A DNA stretch of 64,000 nt from Lachnospiraceae oral taxon 107 str. F0167 (GTDB taxonomy: Bacteria; Bacillota; Clostridia; Lachnospirales; Lachnospiraceae): the NCBI GenBank assembly GCA_000209465.1, contig GL890598.1, positions 9,115-73,114 on the forward strand, given 5' to 3'. Positions 54,840-63,359 of this stretch are shown here, in pieces. The notes beneath the pieces are model-generated. The model searched no databases and had not been told where the DNA came from. It saw nothing but the letters and a program-made list of their open reading frames with translations. Numbering within the stretch: position 1 is the first letter of the stretch; every line of letters begins with the position of its first letter. A program made the translations under genes and the position numbers.

Positions 54840-55870
54840 GTGAGATGAAGTTAAAAGAGCTGCTTGATCAGTATCCTTTTGTTGTTGACTTCTTTGAAAG
54901 CACAGGATTTGATATCAGTGAAAACTTAGATTCTACATTTGTGGAAATTTTAGACGGTTTTTCTGAGGAAGAATTGGAAGAAAAGGCAATAGACAAGGAA
55001 GAAATCAAAATCCAGCTTGACACGTTCATCAAGCAAATGCTACAATTCCTTGGTGATAGCAAGGAAAATATAGAGAGTTTAACTATTTTTCCAGGTCACA
55101 ATAAAAGTGGAGAAAAAGAAAAATTTGATAAATTTGACATATTTTCTTCACAAATTGTGTCTATAGTGGGACCAACGGGATCCGGAAAGAGTAGATTATT
55201 GGCTGATATAGAATGGGCAGCACAAAATGATACCCCTACCGGTCGAACCATATATATTAATGGAAGAAAACCGGATCCGAAATGGCGATATTCAACAAAT
55301 AATAAATTAGTTGCACAGCTTTCACAGAATATGAACTTCGTTATGGATCTTACGGCTCGTGAATTTATAACCATGCATGCGGAAAGCAGAATGGTTGAGA
55401 ATATAGAGTCAGTAGTTGAAAAAATATTATATGAAGCGAATAAGCTTGCAGGAGAGAATTTTTCACCCGAAACTGCGGTTACGGCTCTAAGTGGCGGACA
55501 GTCCAGAGCACTTATGATTGCAGATACGGCGGTGCTAAGTTCGTCCCCCATAGTTTTGATAGATGAAATAGAAAATGCCGGAATAGACAGAAAAAAAGCT
55601 CTCGATCTTCTGATCTCACAGGACAAGATAGTACTTATGGCTACTCATGATCCTCTGTTGGCATTGATGGCGGATAAAAGGATAGTTATCAAAAATGGCG
55701 GAATAGACAAGATAATAGAAACAACATCAGAAGAAAAAGAAGTTTTGGTGCGGCTGAATTATATTGACGGAATTATGCAAGAATCAAGAAAAAGACTGCG
55801 TGCGGGTATGACGCTTGAAGGAGATATATGCCAGGAAGTTATACAGAATCCCCACTCTTTAGGGGAATGA
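54836..55870 (+). CDS. Cytosolic ABC ATPase with N-terminal DUF1858-like domain
   Basis: The start at 54836 overlaps the GTPase stop (ATGA) and follows GGGAGG; an in-frame upstream start at 54821 is less likely. The 344-residue protein has an N-terminal helical DUF1858-like region (about 4-70, MKLKELLDQYPFVVDFFEST), Walker A GPTGSGKS (112-119), signature LSGGQ (218-222), Walker B VLIDE (240-244) and switch H271. There is no membrane domain or permease gene nearby, so it is not a normal transporter. A cytosolic ABC ATPase with a GTPase and binding protein suggests energy-driven maturation or repair of a cofactor. It overlaps the regulator gene by 43 bases. Confidence 0.8.
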   Translation: MSEMKLKELLDQYPFVVDFFESTGFDISENLDSTFVEILDGFSEEELEEKAIDKEEIKIQLDTFIKQMLQFLGDSKENIESLTIFPGHNKSGEKEKFDKFDIFSSQIVSIVGPTGSGKSRLLADIEWAAQNDTPTGRTIYINGRKPDPKWRYSTNNKLVAQLSQNMNFVMDLTAREFITMHAESRMVENIESVVEKILYEANKLAGENFSPETAVTALSGGQSRALMIADTAVLSSSPIVLIDEIENAGIDRKKALDLLISQDKIVLMATHDPLLALMADKRIVIKNGGIDKIIETTSEEKEVLVRLNYIDGIMQESRKRLRAGMTLEGDICQEVIQNPHSLGE

Positions 55871-56499
55871 CCGAAGAAGAGATAGAGCTTTGCCTAAAAG
55901 AAGCAAAGGCTGATATTTTAGGCTTTAGAAAAGGTGAGATGATTTTTAATCAAGGAGACAGACCGAGATATATTACAATGCTGGTTGAGGGTAGTATTGC
56001 GGTAGGCAATGATTCGGTAAACGGAAAAAGAAGCATACTTGGAATGTTTTCAACTCCGGGAGAATTATTCGGCGAGGTTTTCTTATTTTTAAATTATGAG
56101 GAATATGCAAATTATGCATGTGCGAGTGAACCGAGTAAGATATTGGAGATACCTAAGGAATATCTTACAAGACTTGGAGATAAGCCTTCACCTCTGCAAA
56201 ATAAAATGCTTTCCAATTTGCTCACTATTTTTGCGGAAAGAACATATTATTTGAATAACAGATTACAGGTGCTCTCATGTTCAACATTAAAGCAAAAAAT
56301 CGCAAGATTTATTTTGCAGAATATGAATGACAGAGACAGAGTTACTTTGAAAATGAGCAGAGAAGAGTTTGCCGATTTTTTGAATGCAGCCAGACCTTCG
56401 CTCTCAAGGGAGCTTATGAAAATGCAGGAAGACGGCTTTATAAAGGTAGTAAGAAAGGACTTGATTGTAAAAAATCTTGAAGGACTTAAAAGTCTTTAA
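55828..56499 (+). CDS. Crp/Fnr-family regulator (HcpR-like by context)
   Basis: The 223-residue protein has an N-terminal cyclic-nucleotide-binding-type barrel (about 10-120, FRKGEMIFNQGDRPRYITML) and a C-terminal winged helix (about 150-220) with recognition region SREEFADFLNAARPSLSREL. GAAGGAGAT precedes the ATG at 55828, which lies inside the ABC gene. It has no N-terminal Cys cluster like FNR. Its position directly before hcp and the palindrome at 56516 support control of hcp, as for HcpR, which responds to nitrosative stress in other anaerobes. That name is inference. Confidence 0.88.
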   Translation: MPGSYTESPLFRGMTEEEIELCLKEAKADILGFRKGEMIFNQGDRPRYITMLVEGSIAVGNDSVNGKRSILGMFSTPGELFGEVFLFLNYEEYANYACASEPSKILEIPKEYLTRLGDKPSPLQNKMLSNLLTIFAERTYYLNNRLQVLSCSTLKQKIARFILQNMNDRDRVTLKMSREEFADFLNAARPSLSRELMKMQEDGFIKVVRKDLIVKNLEGLKSL

Positions 56500-56515
56500 A
56501 AAAAAACATTGCTCA

Positions 56516-56557
56516 GTAACCAAAGTTACAGTTTTTGGATTTCCTTTCTGTTATTAT
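56516..56557 (+). promoter_or_regulatory. Candidate Crp/Fnr-type operator and promoter of hcp
   Basis: GTAAC (56516-56520) and GTTAC (56525-56529) form an inverted repeat with spacer CAAA. A -10 box TATTAT lies at 56552-56557. A start near 56564 would place the palindrome centre at about -41.5, the position of a class II activator. The leader that follows has two small hairpins (ATCTGT/ACAGAT at 56594-56609 and GACTGT/ACAGTC at 56618-56632) and the site AGAGGAGG. Confidence 0.6.
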
Positions 56558-56652
56558 ACACTCATGCACAGGATGCAAGGAACAAGAAATTAAATCTGTA
56601 GATACAGATTGCTCATAGACTGTAAAACAGTCATAGTAAGAGGAGGTATAAA

Positions 56653-58503
56653 ATGGAAAACAAGATGTTTTGTTATCAATGTCAGGAGACAGCCGGCAAT
56701 ACAGGCTGTACACAGGTAGGTGTTTGCGGAAAGAAGCCTGAAGTTGCAAATATGCAGGACTTGCTTATTTATGTAAGTAAGGGTATATCAGCAGTTACAA
56801 CCAGACTTCGTGAAGAGGGTAAGGAAGTAAGTAAGGAAGTAAATCATCTTATTACTTTAAACTTATTCATCACAATCACAAATGCAAACTTTGACAATGA
56901 TGCTATTATCGCAAAAATCAAGTCTACATTGGATGTTAAGAAGAGACTTTTAGCTGAAGTTTCACAGCCTGAGTTTTTACCTGAGGCGGCTCGTTGGGAA
57001 TCATATGATGAGAGCGAGTATCCTGCAAAGGCTGCAACAGTAGGTGTTCTTGCAACAGTTGATGAGGATGTCAGAAGCCTTAGAGAGCTTATTATATACG
57101 GTCTTAAGGGATTGTCAGCATATTCAAAGCATGCAAATGCACTTTTACAGGATGACGGTGAAGTGGATGCATTCTTACAAAGAGCATTGGCTGCAACACT
57201 TGATGACAGCTTAAGTGTGGATGATTTGGTAGCACTTACACTTGAGACAGGTAAGTATGGTGTAAACGGAATGGCTTTACTTGATAAGGCTAATACAACA
57301 GCTTACGGAAATCCTGAGATTACAACAGTTGATATCGGTGTAGGTACAAATCCGGGAATCCTTATTTCAGGACATGATTTAAGAGACCTTGAGATGCTCT
57401 TAAAGCAGACACAGGGAACAGGAGTGGATGTTTATACTCACTCAGAGATGCTTGCAGGACAATATTATCCTGAGCTTAAGAAGTATTCAAACCTTAAGGG
57501 TAATTACGGTAATGCATGGTGGAAGCAGAAAGAAGAGTTTGAGAGCTTTAACGGACCGATCCTTATGACTACAAACTGTATCGTACCACCTAAGGCAAGC
57601 TATATCGACAGACTTTATACAACAGGTTCTGCAGGTTATCCGGGATGTAAGCATATAGCAGGAGATATCGGTCAGGAGAAGGATTTCTCAGAGATCATCG
57701 AGCAGGCTAAGAAATGTGCTCCTCCTACAGAAATTGAGAGCGGAAATATCGTGGGCGGTTTTGCACATGCTCAGGTACTTGCACTTGCAGATAAGGTTGT
57801 AGATGCTGTTAAGTCAGGTGCTATCTCAAAGTTTGTTGTAATGGCAGGTTGTGACGGACGTTCAAAAGCAAGAAATTACTATACAGATTTTGCCAAGGCA
57901 CTTCCAAAGGATGCTGTTATCCTTACAGCAGGATGTGCTAAATATAAGTACAATAAGCTTGACCTTGGAGATATCGGCGGTATTCCAAGAGTTCTTGATG
58001 CAGGTCAGTGTAATGACTCATATTCATTAGCTGTTATCGCACTTAAGCTTAAGGAGGTATTCGGTCTTGATGATATCAACGATCTTCCTCTTGAGTTTAA
58101 TATTGCATGGTATGAGCAAAAGGCTGTTATCGTTTTACTTGCATTATTATACTTAGGTGTAAAGAATATTCACCTCGGACCTACACTTCCGGGATTCCTT
58201 TCACCAAATGTAGCTAAGGTATTGGTAGATAACTTCGGTATCGCAGGTATCGGAACAGTTGAAGATGATATCGAGCTTTTCTTCGGAAAGGTTGAGAAGG
58301 AGGCTACAGATGGCAAGTACAGCCCTGATATGCTTATCGGAGAAGTGCTTTCAGAGAATCCTGCAGCTGCAAATGTGCTTATGGATATCGGTATGCACTG
58401 CCTCGGATGCCCATCATCACAGATGGAGTCACTTGCAGAGGCAGCTATGGTTCACGGACTTGATGTAAACGAGCTTATCGGCAGATTAAATCAGTTGGGA
58501 TAA
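56653..58503 (+). CDS. hcp: Hydroxylamine reductase (hybrid cluster protein) with C-terminal DUF1858
   Basis: Hcp reduces NO or hydroxylamine with an unusual Fe-S-O hybrid cluster. The 616-residue protein has the N-terminal cluster cysteines C7, C10, C19 and C25 in [20 protein letters not shown], and hybrid-cluster cysteines in [28 protein letters not shown] and [10 protein letters not shown]. The last 65 or so residues add a DUF1858 domain with [10 protein letters not shown], which most Hcp proteins lack. That domain type links it to two upstream proteins in the same run. RBS AGAGGAGG; strong terminator after it. Base composition is a little richer in GC than its neighbours, as in highly expressed genes. 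Confidence 0.95.
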   Translation: MENKMFCYQCQETAGNTGCTQVGVCGKKPEVANMQDLLIYVSKGISAVTTRLREEGKEVSKEVNHLITLNLFITITNANFDNDAIIAKIKSTLDVKKRLLAEVSQPEFLPEAARWESYDESEYPAKAATVGVLATVDEDVRSLRELIIYGLKGLSAYSKHANALLQDDGEVDAFLQRALAATLDDSLSVDDLVALTLETGKYGVNGMALLDKANTTAYGNPEITTVDIGVGTNPGILISGHDLRDLEMLLKQTQGTGVDVYTHSEMLAGQYYPELKKYSNLKGNYGNAWWKQKEEFESFNGPILMTTNCIVPPKASYIDRLYTTGSAGYPGCKHIAGDIGQEKDFSEIIEQAKKCAPPTEIESGNIVGGFAHAQVLALADKVVDAVKSGAISKFVVMAGCDGRSKARNYYTDFAKALPKDAVILTAGCAKYKYNKLDLGDIGGIPRVLDAGQCNDSYSLAVIALKLKEVFGLDDINDLPLEFNIAWYEQKAVIVLLALLYLGVKNIHLGPTLPGFLSPNVAKVLVDNFGIAGIGTVEDDIELFFGKVEKEATDGKYSPDMLIGEVLSENPAAANVLMDIGMHCLGCPSSQMESLAEAAMVHGLDVNELIGRLNQLG

Positions 58504-58520
58504 ATTAATATATAAAAAGG

Positions 58521-58552
58521 CTCCCGGATCACAAAAGATCCGGGAGTTTTTT
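58521..58552 (+). terminator. Strong intrinsic terminator after hcp
   Basis: CTCCCGGATC (58521-58530) pairs perfectly with GATCCGGGAG (58537-58546), followed by six T. Confidence 0.95.
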
Positions 58553-58573
58553 ACATGAGAGATAGAATTCATA

Positions 58574-59227
58574 CTATATGCATAACCGCTCTATCAACCA
58601 TTTGGACAATTCTTCATATCTTGTTTTTAGATGCTCGTGGTGTGCATAATCATCAAATATAGATGTTACATCATTCAGTTTTTTACTTAGTATAGAATGA
58701 ACCTTTTCACAGAGCACAGGAGAATCTGACAAAATATTATTATGTTTACTCCCTTCAGTTTTTCCGTTTTTCAAATATACTGATGCATCCATGTTTTTAA
58801 AACTTGTATCAAGGCAAAACTGTACAAAGCCGGGATACCAGAAAGAACCGCAGATAGAAAAAATTATATTCGGAACCAAGGTGGTAGACATACTGTAGAT
58901 AGCTGCCAGGCCGCCAAGAGAATATCCTCCATATGCTATTTTATCAGTATCAATATTATACTTTGATAAAAGTTCAGGTAGAGTGGAATTAAATAATATT
59001 TTATGATATTCATCTGCCATTCCACCAAAATCAGGCATACCGGGTTTTATATTTTCGGCTTTCCAAGGGGTAAAATCATCGATTCTCTTATCGGGGATTA
59101 ATCCGATAATTATTGCTTTTTCTTTTAATAAATCCAAATAATAAATTTCTCCGTCATTTAAAAGTATAAGAGGATATTTTTTATTTGGTTTATATTCTTT
59201 TGGTAGAGATACTTTGGTTATAAACAT
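58574..59227 (-). CDS. Alpha/beta-hydrolase, siderophore esterase type
   Basis: The 217-residue protein has the nucleophile motif GGYSLGG (S103) and a late Asp/His region (DDYAHHEHLKTRY). Esterases of this family (IroE, BesA, Fes C-terminal part) open the ester backbone of siderophores to release iron. It lacks a signal peptide, so it acts in the cytosol after uptake. It lies one base after the binding-protein gene of an iron-siderophore ABC operon, which supports the role. Confidence 0.8.
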   Translation of the reverse strand: MFITKVSLPKEYKPNKKYPLILLNDGEIYYLDLLKEKAIIIGLIPDKRIDDFTPWKAENIKPGMPDFGGMADEYHKILFNSTLPELLSKYNIDTDKIAYGGYSLGGLAAIYSMSTTLVPNIIFSICGSFWYPGFVQFCLDTSFKNMDASVYLKNGKTEGSKHNNILSDSPVLCEKVHSILSKKLNDVTSIFDDYAHHEHLKTRYEELSKWLIERLCI

Positions 59228-59228
59228 T

Positions 59229-60281
59229 TTATTTATTCAAAAATGTATTGATATCCGCCAATGCATTGATTGTTGAGGTGCCGTAGTCCATAAATTCATC
59301 ATATGAAATAGTCATGATTTTATTATTGGATATTGCAGGAACATCAGCCGGTACGGTATTATTTTTCATTAACTCGACAGCATTTGTATCAAGATCCTTA
59401 TTACGGTCGCTGGTAACATAAATGATTAACTCAGGTTCCATTGTGACAAGATTTTCAAGTGTTAAATCGGAAGTACCTGTAGCAATATTTGTATAACCTA
59501 AGGTATTAAGTATGCTTTCCTGTAGTGCGGATTTGTAGGCACCGAAAGTTTCATCATTATATTCACACATAATAAGTGCATTTTTTAAATCATTGCCGTT
59601 ATTTGAATTGCTTGAAATAATACTGTCAACTTTGCCTTTTAATTCATCGGCATATTTATTTGCTTTATCCTGAATATTAAAAATTATTCCGATATTTCTT
59701 ACATCCTCTATAACATTTTCAAGACTTTGTTTCATAGTGGATACAGAAGCTTTTTGAGTATATACAGGTATGGAATTTTGATTCCAGGAATCAATACTGC
59801 CAAGGGATTTGTCTGAAAACATCATATTTCTTCCTATAATGATATCAGGATTATTTGAAAGAACCACTTCCTTGGATACACTTTTCTTATCTCCGATATG
59901 CGGTATTTTTGATATTGCCAAGGCATATTCACCGGTAACTTCATTATCAGGATCCAGCATGCCTACTATCTTATCCTGTAAACCTAAGTCAATAAGAAGC
60001 TCTGTGGATGAAAGATTATTTGTTATTATGTGTTCAGGAGCTTTCTCAAATACCTGAGTAATTTCATTTCCGTCTGCATCATAGGTCTGAATACTTACCG
60101 GATAAACAGTTTCTGCGGCATTGGCAGTATTTTTGCTGTCATTTGCAACAGTAGCGGTAGTTTCTGCTACTGCCACTGTTGTTTCTATTGCAGTGCTGCT
60201 TGTAGAGTTATTTCCTGCGGCACATCCTGCCAGTGTAAGTGAAATACATGCGGTTATAGTATAATTTAAAATCTTATTCAT
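59229..60281 (-). CDS. Iron-siderophore ABC transporter substrate-binding lipoprotein
   Basis: The N-terminus MNKILNYTITACISLTLAGC carries a lipobox with C20, so the mature protein is anchored outside. A Ser/Thr/Ala-rich linker runs to about residue 60. The two-lobed FepB/FhuD-type domain follows (ITNNLSSTELLIDLGLQDKI, then SNNPDIIIGRN and MEPELIIYVTSDRN). The exact siderophore is unknown. The gene is third in the operon, after permease and ATPase. Confidence 0.9.
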   Translation of the reverse strand: MNKILNYTITACISLTLAGCAAGNNSTSSTAIETTVAVAETTATVANDSKNTANAAETVYPVSIQTYDADGNEITQVFEKAPEHIITNNLSSTELLIDLGLQDKIVGMLDPDNEVTGEYALAISKIPHIGDKKSVSKEVVLSNNPDIIIGRNMMFSDKSLGSIDSWNQNSIPVYTQKASVSTMKQSLENVIEDVRNIGIIFNIQDKANKYADELKGKVDSIISSNSNNGNDLKNALIMCEYNDETFGAYKSALQESILNTLGYTNIATGTSDLTLENLVTMEPELIIYVTSDRNKDLDTNAVELMKNNTVPADVPAISNNKIMTISYDEFMDYGTSTINALADINTFLNK

Positions 60282-60296
60282 ATTTTTCCTTTCATA

Positions 60297-61052
60297 TTAA
60301 ATATATTCTATCATAGCTTGATTATCATTCGACCATGATATTTTGCAATTAATGTCGTATATATCTTTCATAGATTTTTCTGTAATTGTTGTTCTTGGTT
60401 CACCCTCGTATTTGACCTCACCTCCTTTCATAAGATATATATAGTCTGAAAATTTACCTGCTAATTGAATATCATGCAGTACTGCAAGTACATTTATATT
60501 TAAATTTTTTATAATTTGAAGAATTTCAATTTTATACCTGATATCCAGGTGGTTGGTAGGCTCATCAAGAAGAAGTAAAGAAGGTTTTTGTGCAATAGCA
60601 CGGGCAAGTGCAACACGCTGTTTTTCGCCTCCTGATAATGAAAGATAGGAACGCTCCGCTTTATTAATCATTCCAACCTTTTGTAATGCATCTTCCACAA
60701 TATCATAATCGGATTGTTTTTCAGAGCGCATAAAGCTAAGGTGCGGTGTCCTGCCAAGCATAACCATATCTTTTACATTACAATCAAAATTTATTTCATT
60801 AAACTGTGCAACTACCGCCAATTCTTTGGCAGATGCCTTAAGACTGATATGTTCTATATTATTTCCGTTTAATAAAATTGTACCGGATGAAGGTTTTAAA
60901 ACTCTGTATATTGTTTTTAATAAAGTAGTTTTCCCACATCCGTTCGGTCCGAGTATTGTAAAAAATTTATTTCCTCTGATATTTACAGAGGCGTTACTGA
61001 GTATCAGCTTATTCTTGATTGAATAGCATATATTGTTGCAAGTTAAATCCAT
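60297..61052 (-). CDS. Iron-siderophore ABC transporter ATP-binding protein
   Basis: The 251-residue ATPase of the FecE/FhuC type has Walker A GPNGCGKTT, signature LSGGEKQRVALARAIAQKPS and Walker B LLLLDEPTNHLD. It starts directly after the permease stop. It would power import through the FecCD-type channel. Confidence 0.93.
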   Translation of the reverse strand: MDLTCNNICYSIKNKLILSNASVNIRGNKFFTILGPNGCGKTTLLKTIYRVLKPSSGTILLNGNNIEHISLKASAKELAVVAQFNEINFDCNVKDMVMLGRTPHLSFMRSEKQSDYDIVEDALQKVGMINKAERSYLSLSGGEKQRVALARAIAQKPSLLLLDEPTNHLDIRYKIEILQIIKNLNINVLAVLHDIQLAGKFSDYIYLMKGGEVKYEGEPRTTITEKSMKDIYDINCKISWSNDNQAMIEYI

Positions 61053-62087
61053 TTATTTCTGACCGCCTTTCTGATTTTTTATTACTATATAAATAAAGAA
61101 AGGTCCACCTACCAGTGATGTAAAGATTCCTATAGGAAGCTCTGCCTTATCTATTAAGCATCTTGCAAGGATATCCGACCATAGTATAAATAAGCTTCCG
61201 AGAATTGAAGAGATTGTAATTATTTTTTTATGCTCTGTGCCTACAAGAATACGTGAAATATGCGGTGTAATTAATCCTACAAAGCCTATTATTCCACATT
61301 TTGCTACCAGTATTCCTGTTATCATAGATATAAATATCATATAGATAAATCTGTAGATATATAAATTTATCCCCAGAGTAATGGCAACATCATCTCCCAT
61401 AAGCATTGTATTGAGTATGCGATGTTGGGATAAGAAAAATATAAATGAACCGAATATAATAAACATAGGCAAGGCTATATCTGACCATGAAGCACTTGCA
61501 AGGGAGCCCATAGTCCAGAATTTAATAGTCATCATACTGTCAGAATTGGCACCTATTGAAATAATAAAATTGGAAAATGCACTGAACAGGGCATTGACAA
61601 CGGCACCTGATAATATCAAACTTGTAGTTGTGAACTTTTTTCCGATAGAGGCAATAAAAAGAACTACAACAGTTGAAATAACAGAACCGAAAAAAGCACC
61701 TATACCTGTCAAAGACTTTAAGCCAAGTATAATAAAAAAAGTTGCACCGAAAGTTGCACCTGCAGAAATACCGAGTATATACGGCTCTGAAATAGGATTG
61801 TTTACAGTAGTTTGCATTACAGAGCCGCAAATTGCCAATCCGGCGCCTACTATAATGCCCATAATCACCCTTGGGACTCTCATATTCCAAACAATTGCAA
61901 TAATTGAGCCGGATAAATTGCTTATATTTACATTGCCTGATATATTTGAAATTAATATATTAAAGGTATCCTTTAAGCTTATTTGTACAGCCCCGAGGGA
62001 TACAGATATAAACGCTGAGAATATAAGGGATACACTCAGTGCCGTAAGTAATACGGCAAATTTAAAATTGTTTTTAGTTTTTAACAT
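61053..62087 (-). CDS. Iron-siderophore ABC transporter permease (FecCD family)
   Basis: The 344-residue membrane protein has about ten segments and FecCD signatures such as WNMRVPRVIMGIIVGAGLAI and GFVGLITPHISRILVG. It is the first gene of the minus-strand operon. A single permease gene implies a homodimer. A possible iron-box palindrome lies 50 bases upstream. Start ATG follows GAAAGG on the minus strand, at slightly long spacing. Confidence 0.93.
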   Translation of the reverse strand: MLKTKNNFKFAVLLTALSVSLIFSAFISVSLGAVQISLKDTFNILISNISGNVNISNLSGSIIAIVWNMRVPRVIMGIIVGAGLAICGSVMQTTVNNPISEPYILGISAGATFGATFFIILGLKSLTGIGAFFGSVISTVVVLFIASIGKKFTTTSLILSGAVVNALFSAFSNFIISIGANSDSMMTIKFWTMGSLASASWSDIALPMFIIFGSFIFFLSQHRILNTMLMGDDVAITLGINLYIYRFIYMIFISMITGILVAKCGIIGFVGLITPHISRILVGTEHKKIITISSILGSLFILWSDILARCLIDKAELPIGIFTSLVGGPFFIYIVIKNQKGGQK

Positions 62088-62136
62088 AAATACATTTGTT
62101 TAGACCTTTCATATAATATAATTGCCAACACAGCTA

Positions 62137-62155
62137 TCAGGTTAGCAAGACCTAA
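62137..62155. promoter_or_regulatory. Candidate DtxR/IdeR-type iron box
   Basis: TCAGGTTAGCAAGACCTAA matches the DtxR/IdeR-type consensus TTAGGTTAGCCTAACCTAA at 15 of 19 positions and keeps the AGGT/ACCT arms. It lies between the permease and araC starts, where an iron-dependent repressor would act. The AraC protein could instead be the ligand of this site. Confidence 0.4.
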
Positions 62156-62253
62156 TACATAGATTATAATTAAATTTTGTGAGATTTGAATATAGAATAA
62201 TATAAAGATATGGACTATTATTAAAAATATAATCCATAAGAAAGGAGACTGTT

Positions 62254-63081
62254 GTGAAGGATAAAGATTTTTTAGTGGATTGCCAAAGGGAGTATAGCAG
62301 CAGGAAATATCTTATTACAGGAATTTCAATGCAAGAAAAACAAAAGGGGAAGCATATTTCATATGACACCACCCATAGTGCTTTTATATACACAATCGGA
62401 GGAGAAGCACTGATACATTTCAATGACCAAATATTTCATGCTACAGCGGATGTGGTGATTCATGGGGCAAAAAATCAGAAAGTTTCCTTTGATGTAATTT
62501 CCAAAGAATCCTTTATACATTTAAATGTATACTATGATCCCGAAGTTCCCTGGTATGGATACAGTGATATTATGAATTCGGTATATAAAATTTCAAATTT
62601 CGGGCAGGATATTTCGGAACAACTGTTGTCTAAGCTGAAAGCAAGTGTGGAAAGATCAAGTTTTGATGATCAATTGCATAATAATATAATAGCTAAACAA
62701 CTTATACTCAGCTCTTTTGGGTATTCTATGATAAACAGAGAGATTTTACAGATTGAAAATGCTGTAGAACTTATGGAAAAAAACTATAATCACAGCTTAA
62801 AGCTTGAAGATTTGGAAGGTGTAGCAAAGATGAATAAATCACATTTTTCATATACTTTTAACAAGATATATAATATAAGGCCTATTGACTATTTGATCGG
62901 GTTGCGTCTTAGAAAGGCTGTAAATCTTTTGCTGACAGGAATGTCGGTTACGGATACCGCTATCAGTGTAGGGTATCAGGATCCATTATATTTCAGCAGA
63001 TTATATAAAAAATATTTTGGTATTCCACCAAGTCAAACCTTAAAAAATAGTAAAGAAAATACTCTATTATCGAATACATAA
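62254..63081 (+). CDS. AraC-family transcriptional regulator
   Basis: The start is GTG with AAAGGAGA upstream. The 275-residue protein has an N-terminal cupin-like sensor (SAFIYTIGGEALIHFNDQIF) and a C-terminal AraC DNA-binding domain with two helix-turn-helix units (EDLEGVAKMNKSHFSYTFNK and VTDTAISVGYQDPLYFSRLY). It is divergent from the siderophore operon, so it probably activates that operon in response to a siderophore, as Btr does in Bacillus. The ligand is inferred. Confidence 0.9.
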   Translation: MKDKDFLVDCQREYSSRKYLITGISMQEKQKGKHISYDTTHSAFIYTIGGEALIHFNDQIFHATADVVIHGAKNQKVSFDVISKESFIHLNVYYDPEVPWYGYSDIMNSVYKISNFGQDISEQLLSKLKASVERSSFDDQLHNNIIAKQLILSSFGYSMINREILQIENAVELMEKNYNHSLKLEDLEGVAKMNKSHFSYTFNKIYNIRPIDYLIGLRLRKAVNLLLTGMSVTDTAISVGYQDPLYFSRLYKKYFGIPPSQTLKNSKENTLLSNT

Positions 63082-63116
63082 ATAATAAAGACATTTATTT
63101 ATTTTAGGTTTTATGA

Positions 63117-63359
63117 TATAATCTCTACAATACATTGTTGAAAATGTGAATAAAATCAAGGGATTTGTTCTTAAGAAAAAGTATATAACTAAAAATTTTT
63201 TTAGTTAAAACGGTATTCACAAAAATTTTAAAACAAGTTAATACGGTAAGTTTTATTAAGCCTAAATAAGACTTACTAATTATTATGTATGCCTTGATTC
63301 TGCTAATAGAGAATCAGAACGTATTTATCGGCATATAAAAATATCATGGAGGAATTTTG
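63117..63359 (+). promoter_or_regulatory. Promoter -10 and structured leader of the xanthine dehydrogenase-like gene
   Basis: TATAAT (63117-63122) is a good -10 box with only a weak -35 (TTTATT). The leader of about 230 bases has several stems: ACTAAAAA near 63187; GTAAGTTTTATT/AATAAGACTTAC near 63246-63277; and TGATTCT/GAATCA near 63296-63317, enclosed by ATGCC/GGCAT. I cannot match it to a named riboswitch. TGGAGGAA precedes the start. Confidence 0.5.

Noticed and set aside
52906-55870. Ordinary iron ABC importer
   Set aside because: There is no permease gene, the binding protein has no signal peptide, and the ATPase carries an extra N-terminal domain.
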